Assembly (NCBI GenBank): GCA_900549235.1
Contig: URNT01000007.1
Location: forward strand, 1-64,000
Length of the DNA stretch: 64,000 nt
Origin: an uncultured Clostridium sp.
GTDB taxonomy: Bacteria > Bacillota > Clostridia > Lachnospirales > Lachnospiraceae
Direction of reading: 5' to 3'
This document shows, one piece after another, positions 1-7,915 of the stretch. Position numbers and translations under genes: made by a program. Numbering within the stretch: the stretch's first letter is position 1; every line of letters begins with the position of its first letter. A model generated the notes under the pieces. The model did no database searches. It was not told the origin of the DNA and saw only the letters and a list, made by a program, of their open reading frames with translations.

Positions 1-1
1 T

Positions 2-158
2 GTGAAAGATGTGAAAAGTATTTTCAAGCATTCCGGGGCAGGTACTGGATTTTATTGTGGTCCTTATAGGACTTGTGATCGTATTTAAAAAACAGATCAA
101 TACCCTGCTGGATAATATTTTCAAGCAGATCAACAGTCAGTCAAAAGAGGTTTACTGA
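2..158 (+). pseudogene. Flp1-like pilin, apparently frameshifted
   Basis: Two reading frames must be joined to give one small pilin. From GTG at 2 the frame reads VKDVKSIFKHSGAGT; from about position 45 the +1 frame reads DFIVVLIGLVIVFKKQINTL and continues to ...KQINSQSKEVY, ending at TGA 156-158. The combination of a short charged N-terminus, GxGT, one hydrophobic helix and a K/N-rich tail is that of the Firmicutes Flp1-like pilins that head the tail of tad operons. The break lies around 44-49, where two missing or one extra base would restore GTVDFIVV. The stop overlaps the next start (TGATG). The start could also lie outside the window. Either a real pseudogene or an assembly error; the sequence alone cannot decide. 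Confidence 0.5.
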
Positions 159-2089
159 TGGCCAGACGAGGGGAGATCACCATTTTCCTTTCTATGGTAC
201 TGCTCAGTATCTGTACCCTGCTGTGCGGACTCGCGGAATCGGCCCGCACAGCAGGGGCCAGGCTGTACCTGCGGACGGCCCTGGATTCGTCCATGGATTC
301 TCTGATGGCCCAGTACCACAGGGGACTGTGGAAGCAGTACCGGATCCTGGGGTTGGAGCATGAGGATAAGGAAATGCTGGAGGAGGAACTTTCCGCCTTT
401 CTGGCGCCCTATATGGAGGCGTCAAACTGGTATCCCATGGAGGTGTCCCAGGCATCGGCGGAGGATGTGGTGCTTCTGACCCAGGGAAATGGCCGGTATC
501 TGGAGGAGGAGATTCTGGACTATATGAGGTACGGCCTGGTGGGAGTATTATGGGATGAAATGGATGAAAATGGAGCCGGTGAACTTCTTGGGGCTCTTAA
601 GGAGGCGGGAAGCATCAGCCAGGTATCCGGATTCTATGAGGGGCATACAAAGGAGGCAGTACGGCTTGAGAAGGCTTTGGAGGCCATCCAGTCCTGCCTT
701 GAGGAGCAAAATGACCGCTGGCAAAGGGCTGATGGGGAGCTGGCTGACCTGGACGGAGGCGGATTCATCCGAGAAGGAGAACGGATGCAGCGCCAGCTGG
801 AACGGATACCGGGGCTGGTGTCCTCATATGAAAGACAGGCAGACCGCCTGGCCCAGGCTCTTGCGGAAAGCCGGAGGGATTTTGAGGGAAGGGAGGATTT
901 AAGCCCTTCGGTGAGAGAGGGGCTGGAGGAGGAAATCCGCCAGTATGAGGCCTATACGGCGGAGGACGGGGAGCGCAGGCAGGAGGTAGCAGCCCTGACG
1001 GAAATGAGCAGGGAAAACAGATCCTTTATCCAGGGAACGATTGAGGAAGCGGAGTCGGTGATGGAGTATATAGCGGACTGGGAGCCCTCAGATGAGGATG
1101 ATGAGCTGGATGAGGAGGCCCTGTGGCGTCCGGTGCAGAGAAGATGGAGAAGATATCCGAAGTTATCTCTGGGAATCAAGTTTGGAGTGGCAGATAAGGA
1201 GAAGGAAGGCTTTTTAGAGCAGGTTGGTGCCATGGCCCGCCAGGGCTTTCTCGAGCTGGTTGTCCCTGAGGGGGCCGTTGTATCGGGACGGACCCTGGAG
1301 CTTTTGGACTGTCCTTCGGGCAGCCGGTCAGATGATGGGCCAGAGGGAGACAGCGGTGAAAGGGGAATTTTGGAACGCCTGATTATAGGGGAATACGGTA
1401 TCCGTTTTTTCCGATCCTTTCAAAAAGAGTCCTCACAGGACGGACAATACGAGTTGGAATATCTGATCCAGGGGGAAAAAAAGGACAGAGATAACCTGTC
1501 GGGAACGGTAGCCAGGCTTCTGGCAGTACGGGAGGGACTGAACCTGGTCCATATCCTTTCTGACAGCGGAAAACGGCAGGAGGCAAGGACCCTGGCTGCG
1601 GCTATCGCCGGAGGAACAGGGATTCTGCCGCTGGTATCCATTCTCACCTTTTTTATCATGTGTATCTGGGCGCTGGGAGAATCCCTTATGGATGTAAGGC
1701 GTCTGCTGGACGGAGAACGGGTGCCTCTGATCAAGGAAGCCGGGGACTGGAGCCTGAGCCTGGAAGGGCTTCTGGAGATGGGAAAGACCAGGACACTGGC
1801 CGGAACGGGAGATGGGGCAGAGGGAAAGGGGCTTGATTACAAAGGCTATCTCAGACTGCTTCTGTTCGCCGGATACGAACAGGACACAGCCTACCGCATG
1901 ATGGATATGATGCAGCTGAACATCAGGAAGGAACAGCCCGGCTTTAGGCTGGAGCGCTGTGCCTGGAAGGTGGATATGAAGCTCCTGGCCAGTGGAAAAC
2001 ATGTCTTTTTCGGGCTGGGATTGTGGAAAAACAGGGAGGGACAGACGGCGCCCTATGATACGGCGATGACAGTATCAGGAAGTTATTAG
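158..2089 (+). CDS. DUF5702 domain protein of the Tad pilus operon
   Basis: A 643-residue protein with one N-terminal membrane helix (about residues 6-26, followed by the pseudopilin-like AESARTAGARLYLRTALDSS) and a second helix near 488-510 (LVSILTFFIMCIWALGES). The region between is acidic and Gln/Glu/Arg rich, and residues 190-300 look coiled coil. This architecture and the operon position match the DUF5702 family found with tad genes in Clostridia. Its biochemical role is not known; a pilus-assembly or envelope function is inferred from context. The ATG overlaps the stop of the preceding pilin (TGATG), so translation is probably coupled. The last base of its stop codon is also the first base of the long palindrome that follows. 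Confidence 0.75.
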   Translation: MARRGEITIFLSMVLLSICTLLCGLAESARTAGARLYLRTALDSSMDSLMAQYHRGLWKQYRILGLEHEDKEMLEEELSAFLAPYMEASNWYPMEVSQASAEDVVLLTQGNGRYLEEEILDYMRYGLVGVLWDEMDENGAGELLGALKEAGSISQVSGFYEGHTKEAVRLEKALEAIQSCLEEQNDRWQRADGELADLDGGGFIREGERMQRQLERIPGLVSSYERQADRLAQALAESRRDFEGREDLSPSVREGLEEEIRQYEAYTAEDGERRQEVAALTEMSRENRSFIQGTIEEAESVMEYIADWEPSDEDDELDEEALWRPVQRRWRRYPKLSLGIKFGVADKEKEGFLEQVGAMARQGFLELVVPEGAVVSGRTLELLDCPSGSRSDDGPEGDSGERGILERLIIGEYGIRFFRSFQKESSQDGQYELEYLIQGEKKDRDNLSGTVARLLAVREGLNLVHILSDSGKRQEARTLAAAIAGGTGILPLVSILTFFIMCIWALGESLMDVRRLLDGERVPLIKEAGDWSLSLEGLLEMGKTRTLAGTGDGAEGKGLDYKGYLRLLLFAGYEQDTAYRMMDMMQLNIRKEQPGFRLERCAWKVDMKLLASGKHVFFGLGLWKNREGQTAPYDTAMTVSGSY

Positions 2090-2251
2090 TGTACTCTCGG
2101 AATCTCCCTTGCACTCATCTTTGTGGCTGATTTTCCGCCATCCGCACACAAATTTAATCAACGTACCTTCCAGGTACGCCTCATAAATTTGTGCACAGCT
2201 GACAAAAAATCATCTCACAAATCTGAGCACAAAGAGATTCCGAGAGCACAC
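2089..2251. repeat. 163-bp imperfect palindrome inside the tad operon
   Basis: The outer arms 2089-2106 (gtgtactctcggaatctc) and 2234-2251 pair over 18 bases with one mismatch. Similarity continues inward: TTTGTG and TGATTTT tracts, then CACAAATTTA near 2146-2155 against its complement near 2183-2192, down to CGTACC/GGTACG around a very short loop near 2175. The whole intergenic space is therefore one hairpin-forming unit that ends just before the next ribosome binding site. No ORF or transposase is present. The size and terminal inverted arms fit a miniature inverted-repeat element or a large operon-internal RNA hairpin. No second copy was seen in this window. Confidence 0.7.
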
Positions 2252-2274
2252 AGTTAGAAAGGAGGCCTGTGATC

Positions 2275-3231
2275 ATGCTCTTTTTCCAGAATAAAAAAAT
2301 AAAACAACAACACTCTATCAATGGTTTGCACATTCAAAAAAATCTCGCACCTCTCCAAGTACGAACATGCTGCATGAAACCAGAATCACCTGGAAAAAGG
2401 GCATTATCATGGGCCTGCGGGGAGCCTGTATTGCTTCATGGAAGCCTGGCTCTGGAAGCGGCCCTCAGCCTGTCGCTGTTTCTGTTTCTCTGTGTCTGCC
2501 TGATGATGCCTGTAAAGATGATGGATCGCTGCCGTCAGATTCAGGGAGCCGTAGAAGCAGTGGGAGAGGATATGAGCCAGTATGGGTATGTGCTGTATGC
2601 CATGGGAGACGATGCATTTTCAGAGAAGGTAGATACAGAGCGGGAGGACGGCGGACTGGGGGCCGGGATCGTAAGCACTGCTTACGCGGCAGCCTCTGTT
2701 CTTGGAAGGATCAATGGGGACTGGGTAGAAGATGTTTCCTTTGCGGGGACAACAGTGGGAGAGGACGATATGATCCATATCCGTATGGCCTTTCGCATGA
2801 GGCTTCCATTTTCCGTATTTGGGCTTAAGAGCCTGCCTATGGAGGCAGTGTGCAGCCGCAGGATCTGGAATGGGGCCGAGGGAGGCCGGGGCGGCAGTGG
2901 AGGGGAGGGAGAAGGCGGCCAGGAAGATGAGATTGTATACATCGGAAAATCTCCCACCCGGTATCACAGGAAGCGCACCTGTCATTATCTTTATAATGAC
3001 TTAAAGCAGGTTCCCGCCTCCCAGATCCAGGAGATCAGGAACCAGGAGGGAAAACGCTATCAGGCCTGCCGCAGCTGTGGGGCATCTGCCGGACAGGCAG
3101 TGTATTATGTGATGCCTTACGGCACCAGCTATCACACCTCTGGAAGCTGCCGGGCCATTACAGCCTATGTGCAGGCGGTGCCGTTAAAGGAAGTGAGCCA
3201 TCTGGGAGAATGCTCTTACTGCGGTAAGTGA
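2275..3231 (+). CDS. TadE-like pseudopilin with two C-terminal Cys/His repeats
   Basis: ATG 2275 is chosen because GGAGG at 2261-2265 lies nine bases upstream; a GTG at 2269 would be too close. The protein has 318 residues. Residues about 55-85 (GSLALEAALSLSLFLFLCVC) form a TadE-like pseudopilin helix with its conserved Glu. A middle domain and a Gly/Glu-rich linker follow. The last 100 residues hold two related modules: YIGKSPTRYHRKRTCHYL ending CRSCG, and YVMPYGTSYHTSGSCRAI ending CSYCG, each with a Tyr-His-x(3-4)-Cys and a later CxxC. Such modules elsewhere look like small metal-stabilized domains; that is inference. Probably an envelope protein of the Tad apparatus. Confidence 0.65.
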   Translation: MLFFQNKKIKQQHSINGLHIQKNLAPLQVRTCCMKPESPGKRALSWACGEPVLLHGSLALEAALSLSLFLFLCVCLMMPVKMMDRCRQIQGAVEAVGEDMSQYGYVLYAMGDDAFSEKVDTEREDGGLGAGIVSTAYAAASVLGRINGDWVEDVSFAGTTVGEDDMIHIRMAFRMRLPFSVFGLKSLPMEAVCSRRIWNGAEGGRGGSGGEGEGGQEDEIVYIGKSPTRYHRKRTCHYLYNDLKQVPASQIQEIRNQEGKRYQACRSCGASAGQAVYYVMPYGTSYHTSGSCRAITAYVQAVPLKEVSHLGECSYCGK

Positions 3232-3262
3232 GGAAATGAATAAAAGGAAGGGGGATACAGAT

Positions 3263-3754
3263 ATGATGTGGAACGGAATCCATGCAGGGCTCCGCCTCGG
3301 TTTTCTGGGGTTTCTGGCGGCGGCCTCCTGGCAGGACGCCAGAAAGGGGGCCATCGATCTGCGGACTTTTCAGGGCTTTGCCCTGTACGGGGTGATCTGC
3401 CAGAGTCTGATGCTTTGCATCGGGATATGGGAGCAGGGGGGATTGGCAATGGAACAGCTGAGGAGCGCGGGAAGCCTGGCGGGCGCGGCAGGAATCGGAG
3501 TGATTCTTTTGGTGCTGTCTGATGTGACGAAGGAAGGGATCGGAAAAGGGGACGGCTGGTTTTTTCTGGTTTTGGGACTGTATCTGGGGCTGTGGAAAAA
3601 TGCGGTATTTTTTATGGGAAGCCTTCTGGTGTCCCTGCCCTTCTGCATGGTGCTGTTTCTGCGGTGCATAAGCGAAGGAAGGTCTGCCAGAGGGGTGCGG
3701 CTGCCATTTCTCCCCTTTACTGTCCCTGCCGGGATCGGGGTGCTGTTTTTATGA
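3263..3754 (+). CDS. A24-type prepilin peptidase (TadV/CpaA-like)
   Basis: A small, very hydrophobic protein of about 163 residues with several membrane helices. The two catalytic aspartates of type IV prepilin peptidases are visible: Asp25 in SWQDARKG at the end of the first helix, and Asp97 in the GxGD motif (GKGDGWFF). It would cleave the leader of the Flp pilin and the TadE-like pseudopilins encoded around it. It lacks the N-terminal methylase domain of PilD, as TadV proteins do. Start 3263 follows GGAAGGGGG at a spacing of 8; an in-frame ATG at 3236 lacks a good site. The stop overlaps the next gene start (ATGA at 3751). Confidence 0.8.
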   Translation: MMWNGIHAGLRLGFLGFLAAASWQDARKGAIDLRTFQGFALYGVICQSLMLCIGIWEQGGLAMEQLRSAGSLAGAAGIGVILLVLSDVTKEGIGKGDGWFFLVLGLYLGLWKNAVFFMGSLLVSLPFCMVLFLRCISEGRSARGVRLPFLPFTVPAGIGVLFL

Positions 3755-4143
3755 AAAAAAGAGAGCTGCGGGGAAGTCTTACGGTAGAAGCGGCCGGTGT
3801 GATGGCTGTGGTGCTTTTGTCTCTTGGAACTATGCTGCAGGCGGCAGGGCGGCTCCATGATGAGACAAAGGGGGCCATGATCCTCCATGAGATGACGGAG
3901 AAATACCGCCATGAAAAGGAGCTGCTGGCAGAGGAGGCCAGACAGGATCTGAGAGACCGGGGGGATTTCTGGATGACATTTTCAGACTATGGAATCGAAT
4001 TGGAGGAAAAGGGAAAAAGGCTGGAAGGAAGAGGACGGGGAGGAAAATGGGAAAAACGGATTTCAGCGGAAGCCTTCCGGCCGGAGACATTTTTACGAAA
4101 GATCACGTTAATAGAGGGGCTGGGGGAGAAGGATGAAGGTTAG
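3751..4143 (+). CDS. Small TadE-like pseudopilin
   Basis: A 130-residue protein beginning MKKRELRGSLTVEAAGVMAV. It has a short basic head, then the GSLTVEAA motif with the conserved Glu of class IV pilin-like leaders, one membrane helix (about residues 9-30), and a charged soluble tail. This is the TadE/TadG pseudopilin layout. The preceding prepilin peptidase is the likely processing enzyme. The start overlaps the peptidase stop (ATGA) and the end overlaps the next gene by 11 bases, so the genes are translationally coupled. The specific role (minor pilin or envelope assembly factor) is inferred from context. Confidence 0.65.
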   Translation: MKKRELRGSLTVEAAGVMAVVLLSLGTMLQAAGRLHDETKGAMILHEMTEKYRHEKELLAEEARQDLRDRGDFWMTFSDYGIELEEKGKRLEGRGRGGKWEKRISAEAFRPETFLRKITLIEGLGEKDEG

Positions 4144-5587
4144 CTATATCAGGGAAATGAAGCGCAGCTATATGGTGCTGGAGCCGGGAGAGCAGACAGA
4201 GGCGGAGTATGAGGCCAGGATGCTGTCGGATAACCGGATTCCGGGGCTGCTGGGCATGAAGCTGAAGTACAGGGATGGGAACTATTCCTACTGCTATGAC
4301 ATTACCTCAAAACAGCCCTTGTCCAGGATTTTGGAAAGTCATTCCATGACACGGGGGGAGGTGAAACGCTTCCTGATCCAGCTGAATGATACAGTAGACC
4401 GGATGGACAGCCATCTTCTGGGGGAAGGGGGACTGATCCTGGAGCCGGAGTATATCTATTTGGAGCCGGAGGAATTTTCCCTGGAATTTTGTGTGGTTCC
4501 GGGCCGGGGCGGGGATTTTCTGGAGGAGCTGGGACGGCTGTTTCAGTATCTGCTGAAGCACGTGGATCACAGGGACAGGGAATGTGTGGTGCTTGCTTAT
4601 GGCCTGTACCAGGAGAGTCTGAAGGAAAACTGCGGAATGGAGGAGCTTATGAAGCTGGCCTGCGGAGACGGGACCGGGGAGAAGGGAAAGAAGGAGGCTT
4701 ATGAGGGGCGTGAGCAGCCGGACGGCGGTGGGAAACCAGAGAAATGGGAAAAACCGGGAAATTATGGGAGGTCAGGAGGAGATGAGAAACCAGGGAGGTG
4801 GAAGAAGCAGGGGAGCGGTGAGGCGTCAGGAAGCCGGGAAAAACCGGGCAATCGTAAGGAAGTGGTGGACTGGGAAAGTCCCGAAAGAAATCAGAGAACA
4901 CAATACATAAAAGAGACGGTTCAGGAGCCTGGGAAAATCCTACCCCTGCTTATCATTCTGCCGCTTCTTCCTCCTTCCGCTCTCTGGGTTCTCCAGGGGA
5001 AGGAACGGCTGATGGAAGTTCTGCCTATTCTGGCGGCAGGGGAAGGGGCACTTCTTCTTGCTGCCGGTTTTGTGACGGCAGTGATCCGCAGTCTTGGAAA
5101 GAGACAGGATTCGAAAGCACAGTCTGCCTCCATAAAAGCTGATGCCCGTGAGCAATTCCTGTTCCAGGAGGAGGACTGGAGTGAGGACGAATGGCAGGAG
5201 GAGTGGGAGGAGCCGGTATCCAGAGAGTCGCTCCGACAGGATCCTCCTGCCGCCCAGGATTTCCAGACCGTCCTTCTGCGGGCTGAGTCTGAAAACAGTC
5301 TCCACCGCCTGGAAGCAGCAGGACCGGAGGGGGAGGACATTATCATCCCCTATTTTCCTTTTGTCATTGGCAAGCATAAGGATCTGTCTGACTATGTGAT
5401 CAATCGGGACACTGTCAGCCGCTTCCACCTGCGCTGTGACTGCAGCGGGGATCAGGCCTCCATAACCGACCTGAATTCCACCAATGGAACCAGAGTAGGG
5501 GGGCGGCTTTTGGCGGCCAACGAGACCGTTGAGGTACAGCCGGGGGATGAAGTGATCATCGCGGACGCGGCCTATATTTGGAGATAA
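4133..5587 (+). CDS. DUF6382 and FHA domain membrane protein
   Basis: A 484-residue protein in three parts. Residues 1-165 match the DUF6382 type seen at the end of Clostridia tad operons. Residues 175-260 are low-complexity, rich in Gly/Lys/Glu and probably disordered. Two hydrophobic stretches near 267-310 (LPLLIILPLLPPSALWVL and LLLAAGFVTAVI) form a hairpin in the membrane. Residues about 400-484 are a forkhead-associated domain with Gly-Lys (FVIGKHKDLSDYVI), SRFH and LNSTNGTRVGG, the phosphothreonine-binding signature. It could sense a Ser/Thr kinase signal and control pilus assembly; no kinase is in the window. It overlaps the preceding gene by 11 bases. Confidence 0.8.
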   Translation: MKVSYIREMKRSYMVLEPGEQTEAEYEARMLSDNRIPGLLGMKLKYRDGNYSYCYDITSKQPLSRILESHSMTRGEVKRFLIQLNDTVDRMDSHLLGEGGLILEPEYIYLEPEEFSLEFCVVPGRGGDFLEELGRLFQYLLKHVDHRDRECVVLAYGLYQESLKENCGMEELMKLACGDGTGEKGKKEAYEGREQPDGGGKPEKWEKPGNYGRSGGDEKPGRWKKQGSGEASGSREKPGNRKEVVDWESPERNQRTQYIKETVQEPGKILPLLIILPLLPPSALWVLQGKERLMEVLPILAAGEGALLLAAGFVTAVIRSLGKRQDSKAQSASIKADAREQFLFQEEDWSEDEWQEEWEEPVSRESLRQDPPAAQDFQTVLLRAESENSLHRLEAAGPEGEDIIIPYFPFVIGKHKDLSDYVINRDTVSRFHLRCDCSGDQASITDLNSTNGTRVGGRLLAANETVEVQPGDEVIIADAAYIWR

Positions 5588-5635
5588 TGACGGGAAAAAG
5601 TATATACTCCTTTACTTATATTACATTTCCCCCAC

Positions 5636-5664
5636 TTAACAATTATGGAAAATTATGTTAATAT
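5636..5664 (+). promoter_or_regulatory. Candidate sigma-A promoter for the HIT/sigma factor unit
   Basis: TTAACA at 5636-5641 and TAATAT at 5659-5664 are separated by 17 bases, 61 bases before the HIT start. The region between the FHA gene and the HIT gene is AT-rich with no obvious terminator. Confidence 0.45.
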
Positions 5665-5724
5665 AAAAGTTAAGAAACAGCAGGTTAAGCGGGTATACTC
5701 GCGGAATAGAAGGAGGACTTTCCG

Positions 5725-6141
5725 ATGATAGATGAAAACTGTATTTTTTGTAAGATTGCAGGGGGCCAGATCCCTTCCAGCACCCTGTATGAGGATGAGC
5801 AGTTCCGCGTCATACTGGATCTTGGACCGGCATCGAAGGGACACGCGCTGATCCTTCCCAAGGAGCATTACGCAGACGTCTGTGCGCTGGATGGGGAGAT
5901 TGCGGCGAAGGTACTGCCTCTGGCAGCGAGGATCGGAGAGGCTATGAAGAAGTCCCTGGGCTGTGCAGGCTTTAACCTGGTGCAGAACAATGGAAGGGCG
6001 GCCGGACAGACGGTATTCCATTTTCACATGCATGTGATACCAAGATATGAGGACGGGCCTGATATGGTAAGCTGGGCGCCACAGAGCGCTGCTCCCGAGG
6101 AGCTTCAGGCAGTTGCAGACAGGATCCGGAGCAATCTGTAA
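5725..6141 (+). CDS. HIT family nucleotide hydrolase/transferase
   Basis: A 138-residue histidine-triad protein. It begins with the CIFCKIAGGQIPSSTLYED block typical of the Hint branch and carries the catalytic triad HFHMHVIPR (His99, His101, His103), with the middle His of the triad forming the nucleotidyl intermediate in this family. Hint proteins hydrolyse purine nucleotide phosphoramidates in the cytosol; the natural substrate here is unknown. The family length is normal. AGGAGG lies nine bases before the ATG. The sigma factor gene follows after 9 bases, probably in the same transcript. Confidence 0.9.
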   Translation: MIDENCIFCKIAGGQIPSSTLYEDEQFRVILDLGPASKGHALILPKEHYADVCALDGEIAAKVLPLAARIGEAMKKSLGCAGFNLVQNNGRAAGQTVFHFHMHVIPRYEDGPDMVSWAPQSAAPEELQAVADRIRSNL

Positions 6142-6150
6142 CAGCTGCTC

Positions 6151-6699
6151 ATGAACAGGAAAATGGATACAGAAGATAAAAAGCAGTTAGAGGGTATCTA
6201 TCTGAAATACCAGACTGCTTTAAGAAAGCTTGCCTGTGCCAATGATATACCGCCGGATTATGTGGATGATATGGTACAGGATACGTTTGTTGCATTTACC
6301 TACTACGGATATTCACTGGATCTTCCTGCCGGGCGTATGAAGCTGCTTTTGTCCAGGATTCTTAAGAACAAGTGCGCGGATTATCACAGGCGGATGAAAT
6401 ACAGGGCAGCTCTGGTGCTGGAGGATAGCACATTAGAGGAAAGAGGTGTCGTTTTGGAGGAAAATGGACCTGGTATCCCTGAGATCGTAATAGGCAGAGA
6501 GCGCTTTCTCACCATTTTAAGGGAGATTGACAGGATGCCTCAGAACTGGCGGGAGGTAGCTGTTCTGCGGATGATAGAAGGGCGTTCTACAAAGGAGATA
6601 TGCGGACGCCTGAATATTTCAGAAAAGGCATTTTATTCAAGAATGGGCCGGATCAGAAAGCATCTGAGGCAGCAGCTTGGAAGCGAAGGATGGCTGTAG
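6151..6699 (+). CDS. Sigma-70 family (ECF-like) sigma factor
   Basis: A 182-residue protein with two sigma domains. Residues about 15-85 match region 2 (YVDDMVQDTFVAFTYYGYSL, then LLLSRILKNKCADYHRRMKY). Residues about 125-178 match region 4 with a helix-turn-helix (REVAVLRMIEGRSTKEICGRL, NISEKAFYSRMGRIRKHLRQ). Region 3 and 1.1 are absent, as in ECF factors. No anti-sigma gene follows: the gene ends at a bidirectional terminator facing murG. It could direct a small regulon or be a degenerate sporulation/stress factor; the target promoters cannot be deduced. Its own ribosome site is weak, so it may be translated together with the HIT gene. Confidence 0.8.
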   Translation: MNRKMDTEDKKQLEGIYLKYQTALRKLACANDIPPDYVDDMVQDTFVAFTYYGYSLDLPAGRMKLLLSRILKNKCADYHRRMKYRAALVLEDSTLEERGVVLEENGPGIPEIVIGRERFLTILREIDRMPQNWREVAVLRMIEGRSTKEICGRLNISEKAFYSRMGRIRKHLRQQLGSEGWL

Positions 6700-6733
6700 G
6701 ATAAGGCAGACCTGCAGATGGATTTTCATAACG

Positions 6734-6790
6734 GCAGGCACAGGAACTTTGGTGGTATTCACCGGGGTCCTGTGCCTGCTGTATTTATTT
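6734..6790. terminator. Terminator between sigma factor gene and murG
   Basis: Arms 6734-6745 (gcaggcacagga) and 6768-6779 are perfectly complementary over 12 bases, followed on the plus strand by TGTATTTATTTT. It closes the sigma factor transcript and slightly overlaps the last codons of murG on the other strand. Confidence 0.8.
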
Positions 6791-7852
6791 TGCGGCACAT
6801 TCCTCGATCAGAGACAGGATGGTTTCTACCGCATGGTTCAGACTGCTCTGTTCCATGGCCTTTTTGTAGTTTTCCCGGTTCTCGTAGATCTCCATAACAG
6901 CCTCATAAAGACTGTCCTCTGTTATGGCTTCTTCCTCTAAAACCCTGCTGAAGCCCTGTTTCGCGAAGGAATTGGCGTTCAGGATCTGGTCACCGCGGCT
7001 GGCGGCAGCGGACAGAGGGATAAGAAGGTTAGGCTTTCTGAGAGCCAGAAGCTCACAGATGGAGTTGGCGCCGGCTCTGGAAATAACAGCATCCGCAGCT
7101 GCGAACAGATGCTTTAAGGGGGCGTCTACATATTCGTACTGTACATATCCTGGGGTTCCGATAAGGGCTTCGTCCAGATTACCCTTCCCGCAGATATGTA
7201 TTACCTGAAATACCTGAAGGAGCCGGGGGAGGATTGTTCTCACCGCTGTATTGACGGCAACGGAGCCAAGGCTGCCGCCGATCACCAGAAGCACCGGACG
7301 GTCCGGGGACAGGTGGGCGTAGGACAGGCCTGCCAGACGGTCGCCTTTAAGAAGCTCAGCGCGGATAGGCGAGCCGGTGAGGATGGCTTTATCGGCCGGC
7401 AGATAGGGAAGGGTCTCCGGGAAGTTGCAGCATATCTTTGTGGCAGAGGGGAAGCTCAGCTTATTGGCAAGGCCCGGAGTCATATCGGATTCGTGGATGA
7501 TCACAGGGATCTTATAGTGCTTTGCCGCCAGAACTACAGGTACCGACACAAAGCCCCCCTTTGAAAATACCACATCCGGCTTATAGCGTTTCATCAGCTT
7601 TCTTGCCTCCGCGCAGCCCTTTAACACCCGAAAGGGGTCAGAAAAATTCTTAAGGTCAAAATATCTGCGCAGCTTTCCGGAGGAAATACCGTCATATGGG
7701 ATCCCGGCATTTTCAATCAGCTTGCGCTCCATGCCCTGGTAGGAACCGATATAGCGCACCTCATAACCGGCTTTCTGAAGGGAAGGCAGCAGGGCCAGAT
7801 TCGGGGTAACATGACCGGCTGTGCCTCCGCCGGTTAAAATGATCTTTTTCAT
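6785..7852 (-). CDS. murG: UDP-GlcNAc:lipid I GlcNAc transferase MurG
   Basis: A 355-residue GT28-type glycosyltransferase. The N-terminal ILTGGGTAGHVTPNLAL motif (about residues 4-20) is the membrane-proximal glycine-rich loop of MurG; FSKGGFVSVPVVLAA and HESDMTPGLANKL follow, and the C-terminal half carries VIGGSLGSVAVN and SRAGANSICELLALRKPNLLI for UDP-GlcNAc binding. It converts lipid I to lipid II on the inner face of the membrane. It is a standalone gene here rather than part of a division and cell wall (dcw) cluster, suggesting a second copy or the displaced sole copy. It converges on the sigma factor gene. Confidence 0.93.
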   Translation of the reverse strand: MKKIILTGGGTAGHVTPNLALLPSLQKAGYEVRYIGSYQGMERKLIENAGIPYDGISSGKLRRYFDLKNFSDPFRVLKGCAEARKLMKRYKPDVVFSKGGFVSVPVVLAAKHYKIPVIIHESDMTPGLANKLSFPSATKICCNFPETLPYLPADKAILTGSPIRAELLKGDRLAGLSYAHLSPDRPVLLVIGGSLGSVAVNTAVRTILPRLLQVFQVIHICGKGNLDEALIGTPGYVQYEYVDAPLKHLFAAADAVISRAGANSICELLALRKPNLLIPLSAAASRGDQILNANSFAKQGFSRVLEEEAITEDSLYEAVMEIYENRENYKKAMEQSSLNHAVETILSLIEECAAK

Positions 7853-7915
7853 GAAATGCCTCCTGAAGGTTATTTGTCTACTATTATAGTAAGCGGAAAC
7901 AGTAAAATGTCAACC

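Noticed and set aside
4690..4870. Purine-rich repeated stretch in the FHA gene
   Set aside because: In-frame low-complexity linker coding for Gly/Lys/Glu; no evidence of a mobile repeat.
6677..6940. Plus-strand reading frame with a hydrophobic stretch after the sigma factor gene
   Set aside because: Its first part crosses a perfect terminator stem and the rest is antisense to the murG C-terminus; no ribosome site.
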